From positions 1,240,001-1,304,000 of the forward strand of contig NZ_WHOH01000001.1 in assembly GCF_009741735.1 (NCBI RefSeq): a stretch of 64,000 bases of DNA, in the 5' to 3' direction. Position numbers and translations under genes: made by a program. This document shows, one piece after another, positions 30,441 through 38,600 of the stretch. Origin of the DNA: Lentibacillus sp. JNUCC-1. Its GTDB lineage: Bacteria; Bacillota; Bacilli; Bacillales; Amphibacillaceae. How positions within the stretch are numbered: the stretch's first letter is position 1; every line of letters begins with the position of its first letter. The notes below the pieces were generated by a model, which made no database searches, had not been told where the DNA came from, and worked only from the letters and a program-made list of their open reading frames with translations.

Positions 30441-31412
30441 TTAATCAGCCTGCGCGGCCGTAATGACGGCAATTTTATAAACATCGTCAGCACTGCATCC
30501 GCGTGAGAGATCGTTAACAGGTTTGTTTAACCCTTGCAAAATGGGCCCAAGCGCTGTGAATTTACCGAGTCGCTGGGTAATTTTATATGCAATATTTCCC
30601 GCATCAAGTGTTGGAAATACGAAAACCGTTGCATTTCCCTGAATAGCGGAATTAGGTGCCTTCAATTCGGCAACTTCAGGAATATAAGCAGCATCGAATT
30701 GCAATTCACCGTCGATCACAAGTGCGGGGTCTTTTTCCCGTGCAATGGCCAAGGCTTCTTCAATCCGCTCGGTCACCTCAGAGTGAGCTGAACCTTTTGT
30801 AGAGAAACTCAGCATTGCGACGCGCGGGTCTATTCCAAACACTTCAGCTGTCTCAGCGCTTTTAATGGCGATCTCGGCTAAAGCTTGGCTATCCGGCTCA
30901 ATGTTAATCGCGCAATCGGCAAACACGTATGCTTCCTCTTCACGCACCATAATGAAGGCACCTGACGTTTTTTGGATGCCTGGCTTGGTTTTAATAATCT
31001 GGAAAGCAGGTCGCACCGTATCAGCGGTGGAATGGGTTGCTCCGCTGACAAGTCCATCTGCCTCACCCATCTGAACGAGCATGGTGCCAAAGTAATTTAC
31101 AGACTTGAGAATTTCTCTAGCTGATTCTTCAGTGGCCTTCCCTTTTCTCAATCGGACAAATTCAGCCACCATCTCATCAAACTGATCATAGTTGGCTGGA
31201 TCAAGTATTTTACATGTGCTGATATCGACACCGGCTTGACGTGCTTTTGCTTCAATCTCCCCAGGTTCACCGATCAGGATCGGCTGGAGTATGCCGGAAG
31301 CACTTAACTGACTGGCGGCAATCAAGATCCGCTCGTCCACTGCTTCAGGAAAGACGATCGAGCGCCCTTTGCCGCGAATCCGTTCTGTGACATTTTCAAG
31401 TATATTTTCCAT
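30441..31412 (-). CDS. pta: Phosphate acetyltransferase
   Basis: Acetyl-CoA + phosphate to acetyl phosphate + CoA; overflow metabolism. 323 aa, single-domain short Pta. Motifs: IVFPEAVDERIL, MGEADGLVSGATHSTADTVR, VFADCAINIEPDSQALAEIA, MLSFSTKGSAHSE and FPTLDAGNIAYKITQRLG. Start ATG 31412 with GGAGGCG upstream. Monocistronic; convergent with lipL and divergent from hemQ. Confidence 0.96.
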   Translation of the reverse strand: MENILENVTERIRGKGRSIVFPEAVDERILIAASQLSASGILQPILIGEPGEIEAKARQAGVDISTCKILDPANYDQFDEMVAEFVRLRKGKATEESAREILKSVNYFGTMLVQMGEADGLVSGATHSTADTVRPAFQIIKTKPGIQKTSGAFIMVREEEAYVFADCAINIEPDSQALAEIAIKSAETAEVFGIDPRVAMLSFSTKGSAHSEVTERIEEALAIAREKDPALVIDGELQFDAAYIPEVAELKAPNSAIQGNATVFVFPTLDAGNIAYKITQRLGKFTALGPILQGLNKPVNDLSRGCSADDVYKIAVITAAQAD

Positions 31413-31616
31413 TCTAACGCCTCCAGTTTAATCATCATGAATGACTGTCCTCTCTTTATGATAAACCATTCACAAAGAAATCACAGGCTCTGCAGGAAAA
31501 ATCTTTGACAATCCTTTGACGATTCATCCGTGACAATGCCTTCAGTATGTGCAGTATACCCAATTGTGTTATAGTAAAAACGCAATACGATTTTTATCGA
31601 AAAGGAGACAGTTAGC

Positions 31617-32366
31617 ATGGTTGAAGCTGTAGAAACAATGGATGGCTGGTATGCATTGCATGATATGCGCTCAATTGACTGGATGTCCTGGAAGCTCGCT
31701 ACAAACCAGGAGCGTGAAGAGGCGCTTGCAAGCCTTACCAACCTGCTTACAAAATGGGAAGCTGTGGAAGAGGCCGAAGAAGGCAGCCACGCTTTGTACA
31801 AAGTCGTCGGACAAAAGGCAGACCTGATGTTTATGTGGCTCCGGCCGACAGTTGAAGAATTAACCGATATGGAAACCGAATTAAATAAATCCAAAATGGG
31901 TGATTTTCTAATTCCGGCCCATTCGTATGTTTCGGTTGTGGAATTGGCTAAATACCGCCCACAAAAAGATGGCGTTGATCCTGAAACGCTACCAGAAACA
32001 CAAGCACGTCTGAAGCCAATTTTGCCGAAATGGGAGTATATGTCCTTTTACCCTATGAACCGGCGCCGGGAAGGCAACGAAAATTGGTACACCCTAGAAA
32101 AATCCGAGCGTGGCAAATTGCTGTACGAACACAGCAAAACTGGCCGTCAATATGCAGGCAAGGTGAAACAAGTCATTACAGGCTCAATCGGTTTCGACGA
32201 TTGGGAGTGGGGTGTTACATTATTTGCCCACGATGTACTGGAATTCAAGAAAATCGTTTACCAAATGCGTTTTGACGAAGTGAGTTCCAGATACGGAGAA
32301 TTCGGCTATTTCTTCATTGGCCACCGCCTTGACAAAGATGCCATCCCTGCTTATTTAAATGTTTAA
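31617..32366 (+). CDS. hemQ: Coproheme decarboxylase HemQ (ChdC)
   Basis: Last step of the coproporphyrin-dependent heme pathway: oxidative decarboxylation of coproheme to heme b with H2O2. 249 aa, chlorite-dismutase-like fold. Visible: DGWYALHDMRSIDW near the start, the catalytic-tyrosine segment MSFYPMNRRREGNENWY, the heme-ligand region LLYEHSKTGRQYAGKVKQVI, and GSIGFDDWEWGVTLFAHD. Start ATG with AAAGGAGACAG upstream. Between pta and gerQ as in B. subtilis (ywfI). Confidence 0.95.
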   Translation: MVEAVETMDGWYALHDMRSIDWMSWKLATNQEREEALASLTNLLTKWEAVEEAEEGSHALYKVVGQKADLMFMWLRPTVEELTDMETELNKSKMGDFLIPAHSYVSVVELAKYRPQKDGVDPETLPETQARLKPILPKWEYMSFYPMNRRREGNENWYTLEKSERGKLLYEHSKTGRQYAGKVKQVITGSIGFDDWEWGVTLFAHDVLEFKKIVYQMRFDEVSSRYGEFGYFFIGHRLDKDAIPAYLNV

Positions 32367-32402
32367 AAACAAAAAGCGAAACCCGAAAATCATAAGTAAT
32401 TT

Positions 32403-32437
32403 AAAAACGTTCTGTTCACACGAGCAGAACGTTTTTT
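32403..32437 (+). terminator. Terminator after hemQ
   Basis: AAAAACGTTCTG and CAGAACGTTTTTT, 12-bp perfect stem, T run on the + strand. Confidence 0.9.
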
Positions 32438-32543
32438 ATTTTGGATATTAAACATCATATAACAGGCTATTTGGGCATACGTATAATTGAGTGGATGCAC
32501 GAAACATGTCTCATCCAGAAGTCAATAATCGAGGAGGGTTCTC

Positions 32544-33014
32544 ATGAGTGAAAAAGATCAAAACGAGTATCGGCAGCAGTATATGAACGCCCCATACATG
32601 AATATGTATCAAGGGTATCCCAACTACTACTATCCGCAGTCATCTCCAGCATATTACCCATCATACCAGTATAATCAACCGCAGATGCCACAACAACAGC
32701 AGCCTTCAGCGCCTGATGTGAGTGGAATGCTGCCAATGGAACAGTCTTACGTGGAAAATATTTTACGATTGAACCGGGGTAAAGTCGCCACCCTTTACAT
32801 GACGTTTGAAAACAACAGTCAGTGGAATGCAAAAGTATTTAAAGGTGTGATCGAAGCGGCCGGCCGCGATCATATTATCATCAGTGACCCCGAAACAGGC
32901 AAACGGTATCTCTTATTAATGATTTACCTTGACTACGTTACGTTTGACGAAGAAATCAATTACGATTATCCGTATGGTGCGGGCAGCCAAATGAGTATGT
33001 ATCAGCCCAGATGA
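32544..33014 (+). CDS. gerQ: Spore coat protein GerQ
   Basis: Inner coat protein needed for the cortex-lytic enzyme CwlJ; cross-linked by transglutaminase in B. subtilis. 156 aa: a Tyr/Pro/Gln/Met-rich N-terminal half (residues 5-60, repeated YYYPQ, YYPSYQY, QQQQP) and the conserved C-terminal domain with YVENILRLNRGKVATLYMTF, NSQWNAKVFKGVIEAAGRDH and ISDPETGKRYLLLMIYLDYV. Only one lysine lies in the first ten residues, fewer than the cluster recalled for B. subtilis GerQ. GAGGAGGG precedes the ATG. It shows the host forms spores. Confidence 0.93.
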   Translation: MSEKDQNEYRQQYMNAPYMNMYQGYPNYYYPQSSPAYYPSYQYNQPQMPQQQQPSAPDVSGMLPMEQSYVENILRLNRGKVATLYMTFENNSQWNAKVFKGVIEAAGRDHIIISDPETGKRYLLLMIYLDYVTFDEEINYDYPYGAGSQMSMYQPR

Positions 33015-33040
33015 TTCCGTTAGGACGACAGGATTCAAAA

Positions 33041-33069
33041 GCAGCACAGTGATCGTGTCACTGTGCTGC
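33041..33069 (+). terminator. Terminator-like hairpin after gerQ
   Basis: GCAGCACAGTGA pairs perfectly with TCACTGTGCTGC, 5-nt loop; the T run is poor (TGTTATC). Confidence 0.65.
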
Positions 33070-33104
33070 TGTTATCAATTGTATGGGCAAAAGAGGCGAT
33101 CCCT

Positions 33105-33371
33105 ATGAACCATCCTTTTGAAAAATTGATGAAAATGGAACTCATAGCCCTGATTGTCGTGCTGATTGTGGGCACTATAGCAATTGCCAAAGGGTTATTT
33201 CTGCTGATGATTATAGGGCTATACGGGATTGCCGCCAGTATGATCTTCAGTGGCATGGCAGCCATGTCAACACGTCACCCGGTCACCGGCATCAAGCAAT
33301 TTCTGCGGGCCATTATTCTTATCATTCTAGCCACATTAATCATCAGCATCTGGTACAATACAGCGACATAA
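33105..33371 (+). CDS. Small membrane protein, unknown function
   Basis: 88 aa from ATG 33105 (MNHPFEKLMKMELIAL), with AGAGGCG upstream. Two or three hydrophobic helices (about 11-30, 31-50, 62-82) separated by the polar segment MSTRHPVTGIKQ. It follows gerQ closely in the same direction. I do not recognise the family; the position resembles that of small membrane proteins of the B. subtilis ywd region. Confidence 0.7.
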   Translation: MNHPFEKLMKMELIALIVVLIVGTIAIAKGLFLLMIIGLYGIAASMIFSGMAAMSTRHPVTGIKQFLRAIILIILATLIISIWYNTAT

Positions 33372-33388
33372 TGATACGTGTGTCGCTT
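33362..33388 (+). terminator. Terminator between convergent genes
   Basis: AGCGACA and TGTCGCT, 7-bp stem, then TTTTTAAAT on the + strand; the first arm overlaps the end of the 33105-33371 gene. Confidence 0.55.
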
Positions 33389-33389
33389 T

Positions 33390-33758
33390 TTAAATATATT
33401 TAACTACTGCATAACCAAGCAGGACCCAGCCCACCAGAAAAGCCACACCGCCAAATGGCGTAATCATGGCTAAGGCTTTAACACCTGTCGTTGAATAAAT
33501 ATAAAGTGAACCTGAGAACAGGATAATGCCAAGTGTAAACATCCACCCCGCCCACATCATGCCTGCACTCTGAACCTTTGCAAGTATCAGTCCAGTAATG
33601 AGTAGGGCTGTTGTGTGGAACATCTGATAATTAACCGCCTTCTCCCACGTCCCAAGCATTTTTTCAGATAGCTTACCTTCAAGACCATGCGCACCAAACG
33701 CCCCAAGTGCCACAGCCAAAAATCCGTTAACAATGCCAATCAGCAAGAATATCTTCAT
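33390..33758 (-). CDS. ywdK: DUF423 membrane protein YwdK
   Basis: 122 aa with four hydrophobic helices, no known function. Family start MKIFLLIGIVNGFLAVALGAFGAHGLEGKL and GSLYIYSTTG, ITPFGGVAFLVGWVLLGY are typical. Positioned after gerQ as in B. subtilis. Start ATG 33758, GAGGTG upstream. Confidence 0.88.
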   Translation of the reverse strand: MKIFLLIGIVNGFLAVALGAFGAHGLEGKLSEKMLGTWEKAVNYQMFHTTALLITGLILAKVQSAGMMWAGWMFTLGIILFSGSLYIYSTTGVKALAMITPFGGVAFLVGWVLLGYAVVKYI

Positions 33759-33834
33759 ATAAATTACACCTCTTTTTTAGTTAAAAAACACTGTATTTTT
33801 GCGTAAGAGAGTTGCTTAAAAGTTTACGAGAGAA

Positions 33835-34231
33835 CCGTGATTTCGCTCCGGGAAGTCGCTTTAACTTTATCACAGCTCAAGTGCGACATCTGTTCAAGAA
33901 AATCACTTTCACAGTGTCTTCTAGCCGCGGGCACGGCCTTAGCCTCCTCGCTCGCAAAAACCGCTCGCTGTGGGGTCTTCGGACTCGTGCTGTTCCCGCA
34001 GGAGTCGACTTCCCTCCGCTCCAATCACTCTATGTAATTCGGAGGCTTGGACGGCTCTGCGCACATATTCATATAGGGCACATACACGCTCTAACCAAGC
34101 TCGGGGAAAACACGGAGACTCCAGCGGGAGGATAAGCCTCGGTGAGACCCCGGAGCGCGGTAGCGCGAGGAGGCTCAGCAGCGCCCGCGGAAAGCGAAGT
34201 GTCTTCCCCGAGCGGTTGCCAGAAGCAATTA
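33835..34231. repeat. Composite hairpin repeat, full copy (R5)
   Basis: Starts CCGTGATTTCGCTCCGGG, has the ~66-bp TTAACTTTATCACAGCTC block also found in R2 and R3, then both modules and the end GCGGTTGCCAGAAGCAATTAT. Lies between ywdK and ywdI. Same orientation as R2, R3, R4 and the 61-kb copy. Confidence 0.9.
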
Positions 34232-34299
34232 TAAGATTCATATGCTTCGCTGTTTGTATTTAATTTTATTTAAGGTTAACTGTTCTTTAAAAGCAGCTT

Positions 34300-34578
34300 T
34301 TAGAAATCAAAAATGGAGTCTTCGGGTTCGTCAGCTGGTTTTAAACCATTTGTATTTTTTAAGTCTGTTTGCGTATTTGGGTTTGAGTTAGTCTTGGGCA
34401 ACTGGGTTTCAGGACTTGCTTGCATATCACCCACGTCTCGGTCTTCAAGGATCAAGTCAGCTAGAAGACGTGCATTTGCGACGTGCTGAACGATAGCTTC
34501 TTCGCTTAAATCACCGCGACGCGTCGCCTGTAATTCATCGATCATTTTTTGTATGATCCTATCATGGCTTACATTCAT
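34300..34578 (-). CDS. ywdI: YwdI-family protein (DUF5327)
   Basis: 92 aa, soluble, unknown function. The first 45 residues are conserved and helical (SHDRIIQKMIDELQATRRGD, IVQHVANARLLADLILED); the rest is polar and Asn/Thr/Pro-rich. The length and place near ywdK match B. subtilis ywdI. Start ATG 34578, GAGAGGAGAG upstream. Confidence 0.75.
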   Translation of the reverse strand: MNVSHDRIIQKMIDELQATRRGDLSEEAIVQHVANARLLADLILEDRDVGDMQASPETQLPKTNSNPNTQTDLKNTNGLKPADEPEDSIFDF

Positions 34579-34714
34579 GCCCTTCTCTCCTCTCTTGTCA
34601 CTCTTCCCAGTATAATACAGACAAGGCTGCCGGAAAACTAAAAAAGCCCGGGTATGACTTTACCGGGGGTTGGTTTGGAGATATGAATCGTTTGCAGCAT
34701 CTTTAGCCACACTG

Positions 34715-34738
34715 AAAAAGCCGTACCAACGGCTTTTT
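34715..34738. terminator. Bidirectional terminator after the 40-aa gene
   Basis: AAAAAGCCGT and ACGGCTTTTT form a perfect 10-bp stem with a 4-nt loop; T and A runs flank both sides. It lies 17 nt past the stop of the small minus-strand gene. Confidence 0.85.
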
Positions 34739-34754
34739 TTAATATGTATGCGAT

Positions 34755-34877
34755 CTATACAGCTTCTTTCTCACCCTGCTGTTCTGTGAGCCAGGTTACA
34801 AAGAATACTTCCCTGACACACAAAGGTCTCCCAAGCTCTTCTTCCAGTGCATCACACGTTTTTTCAAATTCCTCCAT
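34755..34877 (-). CDS. Small protein, 40 aa, unknown function
   Basis: Reads MEEFEKTCDALEEELG, then RPLCVREVFFVTWLTEQQGE and KEAV. An acidic amphipathic helix is followed by a short hydrophobic patch around Val-Phe-Phe. The start has an AAGGGGG ribosome site at proper spacing, and a strong terminator follows the stop, so it looks like a complete monocistronic unit. The opposite-strand frame in this place is longer but lacks these signals. I do not recognise the family. Confidence 0.7.
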   Translation of the reverse strand: MEEFEKTCDALEEELGRPLCVREVFFVTWLTEQQGEKEAV

Positions 34878-34974
34878 ACCAAAGCCCCCTTACAAATACA
34901 TTAAAAATGTTTTCAATATTATTGTATCTTGTGAGAAGGAATTATTCAACCTCATTTTTCATTCAATTTTCAAC

Positions 34975-35004
34975 AAAAACCACCAAAGCAGGTTGGTGGT
35001 TTTT
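34975..35004 (-). terminator. Terminator after the coiled-coil gene
   Basis: AAAAACCACC and GGTGGTTTTT, 10-bp stem and 10-nt loop, T run on both strands. Confidence 0.85.
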
Positions 35005-35013
35005 GCTTATGTC

Positions 35014-35316
35014 CTATTCTTGATCCTGTAGCTGTTCTTCCAATTGAGCAATGCGCTCTTCAAGTTTCGTGACATCTTTCTTCAAAGCGAGACCAAGGTC
35101 GTCAGCGATTTTACGCGTTTGTTCCTGTTGCTTCTCATCCCATTTCCCGGTTTTGGTTTCACCTTTTTCAATAAGATCGTTCAACACTGTTTTGGCCTGC
35201 TCCTGAGTTAATTCATTCTTTTCGACAAGCTCATCAACAATTTTTTCGACACGTTCTTTACCACTGACAGCTGCACCAATTCCCAATAAAAAGCCTTTTC
35301 GTAATATATCATTCAT
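35014..35316 (-). CDS. Phasin-like small coiled-coil protein
   Basis: 100 aa. A short N-terminal hydrophobic stretch (LRKGFLLGIGAAV), then helical, highly charged sequence ending in a heptad coiled coil (KKDVTKLEERIAQLEEQLQD). Similar proteins are annotated as polyhydroxyalkanoate-granule (phasin) related; no PHA genes are near, so the function is uncertain. Start ATG 35316 with AAAGGAGGC upstream. Confidence 0.7.
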   Translation of the reverse strand: MNDILRKGFLLGIGAAVSGKERVEKIVDELVEKNELTQEQAKTVLNDLIEKGETKTGKWDEKQQEQTRKIADDLGLALKKDVTKLEERIAQLEEQLQDQE

Positions 35317-35546
35317 GCGTATTGCCTCCTTTTGACATAAATGTTCATAAGTGGTATCCTTCTCACTCTTCTTATTCTTTTATTATACTAGATCTTCACT
35401 TGGCAAACGACCAAAACACATTGGCACCCTAATCATCTATACCCTGATGAAGAAATGGTTATGCTTGAGAATCAAATCTTCCATTGACTTTTATGGTTTC
35501 ATCTTTATAATAAAAGAAATTATCATTTGAAAAGGGGGAAGTCACA

Positions 35547-36902
35547 TTGAAAAACAATTCGTACTCGCTGGGTGATCATCTGCGCTTCATCATCCCATCT
35601 TTAGTTGGCATTCTTTTGTTCATGACACCCGTTCCAACGAAAGAAGGTACGACCATTCCAATCGCTGTTTTGGCTGACTGGGTTCAGGCGAAACTGGCAA
35701 ATCAATTATCTGTTATTATGATGCTCATTATTATCGTTACTGCTGTGTTGACAGTACTGGCTAAGGTGGTTGGACGTGACCGATTAGAGAAAACCCCTTT
35801 TTTCCAGCAATTATTCCATGTAAGTTTATTTTGGACAATTACGCGGGTTGTTGCGGCTGTTTTTGCTGTCATGGTTGTATTTAAGCTTGGCCCTGAAGCC
35901 ATTTACAGTGGTGACACTGGGGGTACATTGATTGGAGATGGCGGCCTTCTGCATGTATTATTTGCTGTATTCCTATTTGCGGGGTTGTTTCTGCCGCTCT
36001 TGATGAACTTTGGACTGCTGGAGTTTTTCGGAACGTTGATGACAAAAATTATGCGTCCGTTGTTCAAACTCCCGGGCCGCGGGTCGATTGACTCCCTTGC
36101 CTCCTGGATTGGAGACGGAACAATCGGGGTGCTGTTAACGAGCCGGCAATATGAAGGCGGGTATTATACAAAGCGCGAGGCTATTGTAATTGGAACCACA
36201 TTTTCAGTTGTTTCTATTACTTTTACACTTGTAGTCATTTCTGAAGTCGGTCTTGCACATATGTTCGTCCCATTTTACTTAACGGTTTTATTGGCCGGAT
36301 TTGTAGCGGCGCTGATCATGCCGCGCATCCCACCGTTATCAAGAAAGGCCGATACGTATGCGATTGAAAATGCTGAAGGCATCGATGAAACGGTGCCTGA
36401 AAATGAAAATGTCTTTACATTTGGCTATAAAAAGGCGCTTGCTCGTGCTAAAAACGAACGGAGCGTTTACCAATTTCTCAAAGAGGGCAGTCAAAACGTG
36501 CTGGACATGTGGATGGGCGTGGCCCCGGTGGTCATGGCATTCGGGCTGATTGCGCTGATTCTTGCGGAGTACACACAATTGTTCACATGGCTTGGCGTTC
36601 CATTTGTGCCATTACTCGAACTCATGCAAGTTCCATATGCTGCGGAGGCGTCAGAGACCATGCTTGTCGGGTTTGCAGATATGTTCTTGCCGGCGATTAT
36701 TGGCGGTGGGATTGAAGCGGAAATTACACGTTTCATCATCGCGGCTTTATCCATTACACAGCTGATCTACATGTCAGAAGTCGGCGGCTTGCTCCTCGGC
36801 TCAAAAGTACCCGTCTCATTTCTCGACCTAGTGGTTATCTTTATCCTAAGGACCCTGATCACCCTCCCAATCATCGTCCTATGCGCACATATCATATTCT
36901 GA
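35547..36902 (+). CDS. YjiH-family membrane protein (nucleoside-recognition/Gate domain)
   Basis: 451 aa, about 10-11 membrane helices. Two Gate-like halves: one around GRGSIDSLASWIGDGTIGVLLTS and one around MLVGFADMFLPAIIGGGIEA, separated by a hydrophilic stretch of about 70 residues (300-365). The family is thought to transport a small solute; the substrate is unknown. Start is TTG-independent: ATG with AAGGGGGAAG upstream... the first codon read is TTG/ATG-like Met-Lys-Asn-Asn. Single gene, followed by the 40-bp minisatellite. Confidence 0.8.
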   Translation: MKNNSYSLGDHLRFIIPSLVGILLFMTPVPTKEGTTIPIAVLADWVQAKLANQLSVIMMLIIIVTAVLTVLAKVVGRDRLEKTPFFQQLFHVSLFWTITRVVAAVFAVMVVFKLGPEAIYSGDTGGTLIGDGGLLHVLFAVFLFAGLFLPLLMNFGLLEFFGTLMTKIMRPLFKLPGRGSIDSLASWIGDGTIGVLLTSRQYEGGYYTKREAIVIGTTFSVVSITFTLVVISEVGLAHMFVPFYLTVLLAGFVAALIMPRIPPLSRKADTYAIENAEGIDETVPENENVFTFGYKKALARAKNERSVYQFLKEGSQNVLDMWMGVAPVVMAFGLIALILAEYTQLFTWLGVPFVPLLELMQVPYAAEASETMLVGFADMFLPAIIGGGIEAEITRFIIAALSITQLIYMSEVGGLLLGSKVPVSFLDLVVIFILRTLITLPIIVLCAHIIF

Positions 36903-36956
36903 TGGTTGATTGCGCTTTGACAATACCTGAGGAGAATGAAAATAGAGCAATCGGTA

Positions 36957-37136
36957 ACGGATTTGTACATTTGCGGCTGGATTTGCACATTCATTTGCAA
37001 ATATGCACATTCATAGCCGGATTTGCACATTCATTTGCAAATATGCACATTCACAGCCGGATTTGCACATTCATTCGCAAATATGCACATTCACGGCCGG
37101 ATTTGCACATTCATTCGCAAATATGCACATTCACGG
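36957..37136. repeat. Minisatellite 1: 40-bp unit, four copies
   Basis: Units start at 36977, 37017, 37057 and 37097, with a partial unit before. Each holds two GCACATTCA words and the inverted repeat ATTTGC...GCAAAT. Differences are single bases (TTT/TTC, TAG/CAG/CGG). Forty is not a multiple of three, so frames through it are accidental. Confidence 0.95.
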
Positions 37137-37205
37137 CCTGACATGACTTTCGATGCTACTCGCGGGCGCGAAACCGGAAATGGTTATTGTCAACTATTCA
37201 AAAGT

Positions 37206-37239
37206 AAAAACGCAGGCCCATTACAGGGCCTGCGTTTTT
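37206..37239. terminator. Bidirectional terminator between yjiH-type gene and doeD
   Basis: AAAAACGCAGGCCC and GGGCCTGCGTTTTT, perfect 14-bp stem with a 6-nt loop; serves both convergent genes. Confidence 0.93.
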
Positions 37240-37251
37240 TGTGTGCTATTT

Positions 37252-38565
37252 TTACTTTGCTGCGAGGAGGGATTCGTGGACGATGGTGATCATGTCTTGG
37301 ATTTGTTCTTTGGTTATGACGAATGGTGGTGCGAAGGCGAGTGTGTCTTGGCCGTGATAGACGATGGCTCTGCCAACCATGCCGCGCTTAAGCGCTTCTG
37401 CGACAACTTTCGGTGCTAAAGTCTCTCCTTCTATGCCCGAGTCAAGACTTATAGCGCCAAGCAGCCCGAGACCGCGATAACTCTTAATGCAAGTGTGCTG
37501 ATCCTGCAGCCATTTAAAGCCTTTCAACAGCTCAAGCCCCATTTCATGCACGTGCTCCACCAAATTTTCCCTTTCAATAATCTCCAGGTTTTCCATCGCT
37601 ACGACACAACCGACCGGGTGACCGCTGTACGTGTACCCATGCATGAAATTTCCTTCTGCCAAATCGGTCAATTCCTGGTACAGTCTGTCTGTGATCACCA
37701 TACCGCCCAGAGGTGCATAGCCGCTTGTGATTCCTTTTGCAATGACCATCATATCCGGGACCACATCATAATGATCCATTCCGAACATCTTCCCAGTCCG
37801 GCCAAATCCTGTAATGACTTCATCGCTAATGAGTAAAATATCATGTCTGTCACAAATCTCACGGATTTCCTGGAAATAGCCTTCCGGCGGCAGGTTCACA
37901 CCGCCCGAGCCTTGCACAGGTTCAGCGATAAAGGCCCCGATCGTATCTGCACCTTCCTGATCAATAAAATCCTGGAATGCCTGAACGGTATTTCCTACAT
38001 GGTAAAAGTCTGACGCCATCGATGTGGTGAAATCATGAAACGGTTGAATGCCTGTTGCACTGGTAGAACCCATGGCCACACCGTGATACGATTTTTTCCT
38101 TGACGCGATTTTCCGTTTCTCCGGCCGGCCCTTCAACTTCCAATAATGCCGCACAGTCTTAAAAGCCGTATCGTTCGCTTCTGAACCCCCTGAGGTGAAG
38201 AATGTTGTATTCAAATCTCCAGGCGTCATGCTGGCAATTTTGGCCGCCAAGCGTATGACCGGCTCATGACTCCAATTGGAAAATGTTGAGCTAAACGCGA
38301 GTTTACCCATCTGTTCGGCTGCTGCTTTCCCCGGCTCCTTGCGCCCATGGCCAATATTGACATTCCAAAGCGAAGACAGGCTATCAATAAATGTTCTTCC
38401 AGTAATATCTTTCAGAAAGATGCCATCACCCTCTGTGAAGATCAGGCTTGGTCCGTCATCCTGAAGCTGTTTGAGTGATGATGTCGGGTGCAGAAAGTGC
38501 GCCTGATCAAGCGCCACCAACTCATTGTGCAGATCTGTCCGATTTTGTTTAAAAGCCGCTTGCAT
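37252..38565 (-). CDS. doeD: Class III aminotransferase, probable diaminobutyrate transaminase (DoeD)
   Basis: PLP-dependent transaminase, 437 aa from ATG 38565 (AAAGGAGGC upstream). Motifs: FTSGGSEANDTAFK, KKSYHGVAMG, ISDEVITGFGRTGKMF, the PLP lysine in VIAKGITSGYAPLGG, and HGYTYSGHPVGCVVA. In the ectoine pathway DoeD converts L-2,4-diaminobutyrate to aspartate semialdehyde. That substrate is inferred only from its place downstream of doeA and doeC; beta-alanine or other omega-amino acids would also fit the fold. Confidence 0.75.
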   Translation of the reverse strand: MQAAFKQNRTDLHNELVALDQAHFLHPTSSLKQLQDDGPSLIFTEGDGIFLKDITGRTFIDSLSSLWNVNIGHGRKEPGKAAAEQMGKLAFSSTFSNWSHEPVIRLAAKIASMTPGDLNTTFFTSGGSEANDTAFKTVRHYWKLKGRPEKRKIASRKKSYHGVAMGSTSATGIQPFHDFTTSMASDFYHVGNTVQAFQDFIDQEGADTIGAFIAEPVQGSGGVNLPPEGYFQEIREICDRHDILLISDEVITGFGRTGKMFGMDHYDVVPDMMVIAKGITSGYAPLGGMVITDRLYQELTDLAEGNFMHGYTYSGHPVGCVVAMENLEIIERENLVEHVHEMGLELLKGFKWLQDQHTCIKSYRGLGLLGAISLDSGIEGETLAPKVVAEALKRGMVGRAIVYHGQDTLAFAPPFVITKEQIQDMITIVHESLLAAK

Positions 38566-38600
38566 TCTAAACGCCTCCTTTATAAGTTTATAAATCACTT

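Noticed and set aside
36957..37136. Possible CRISPR array
   Set aside because: Units are directly adjacent and almost identical; there are no unique spacers and no cas genes. The arrays at 45.4 and 50.1 kb fail for the same reason.
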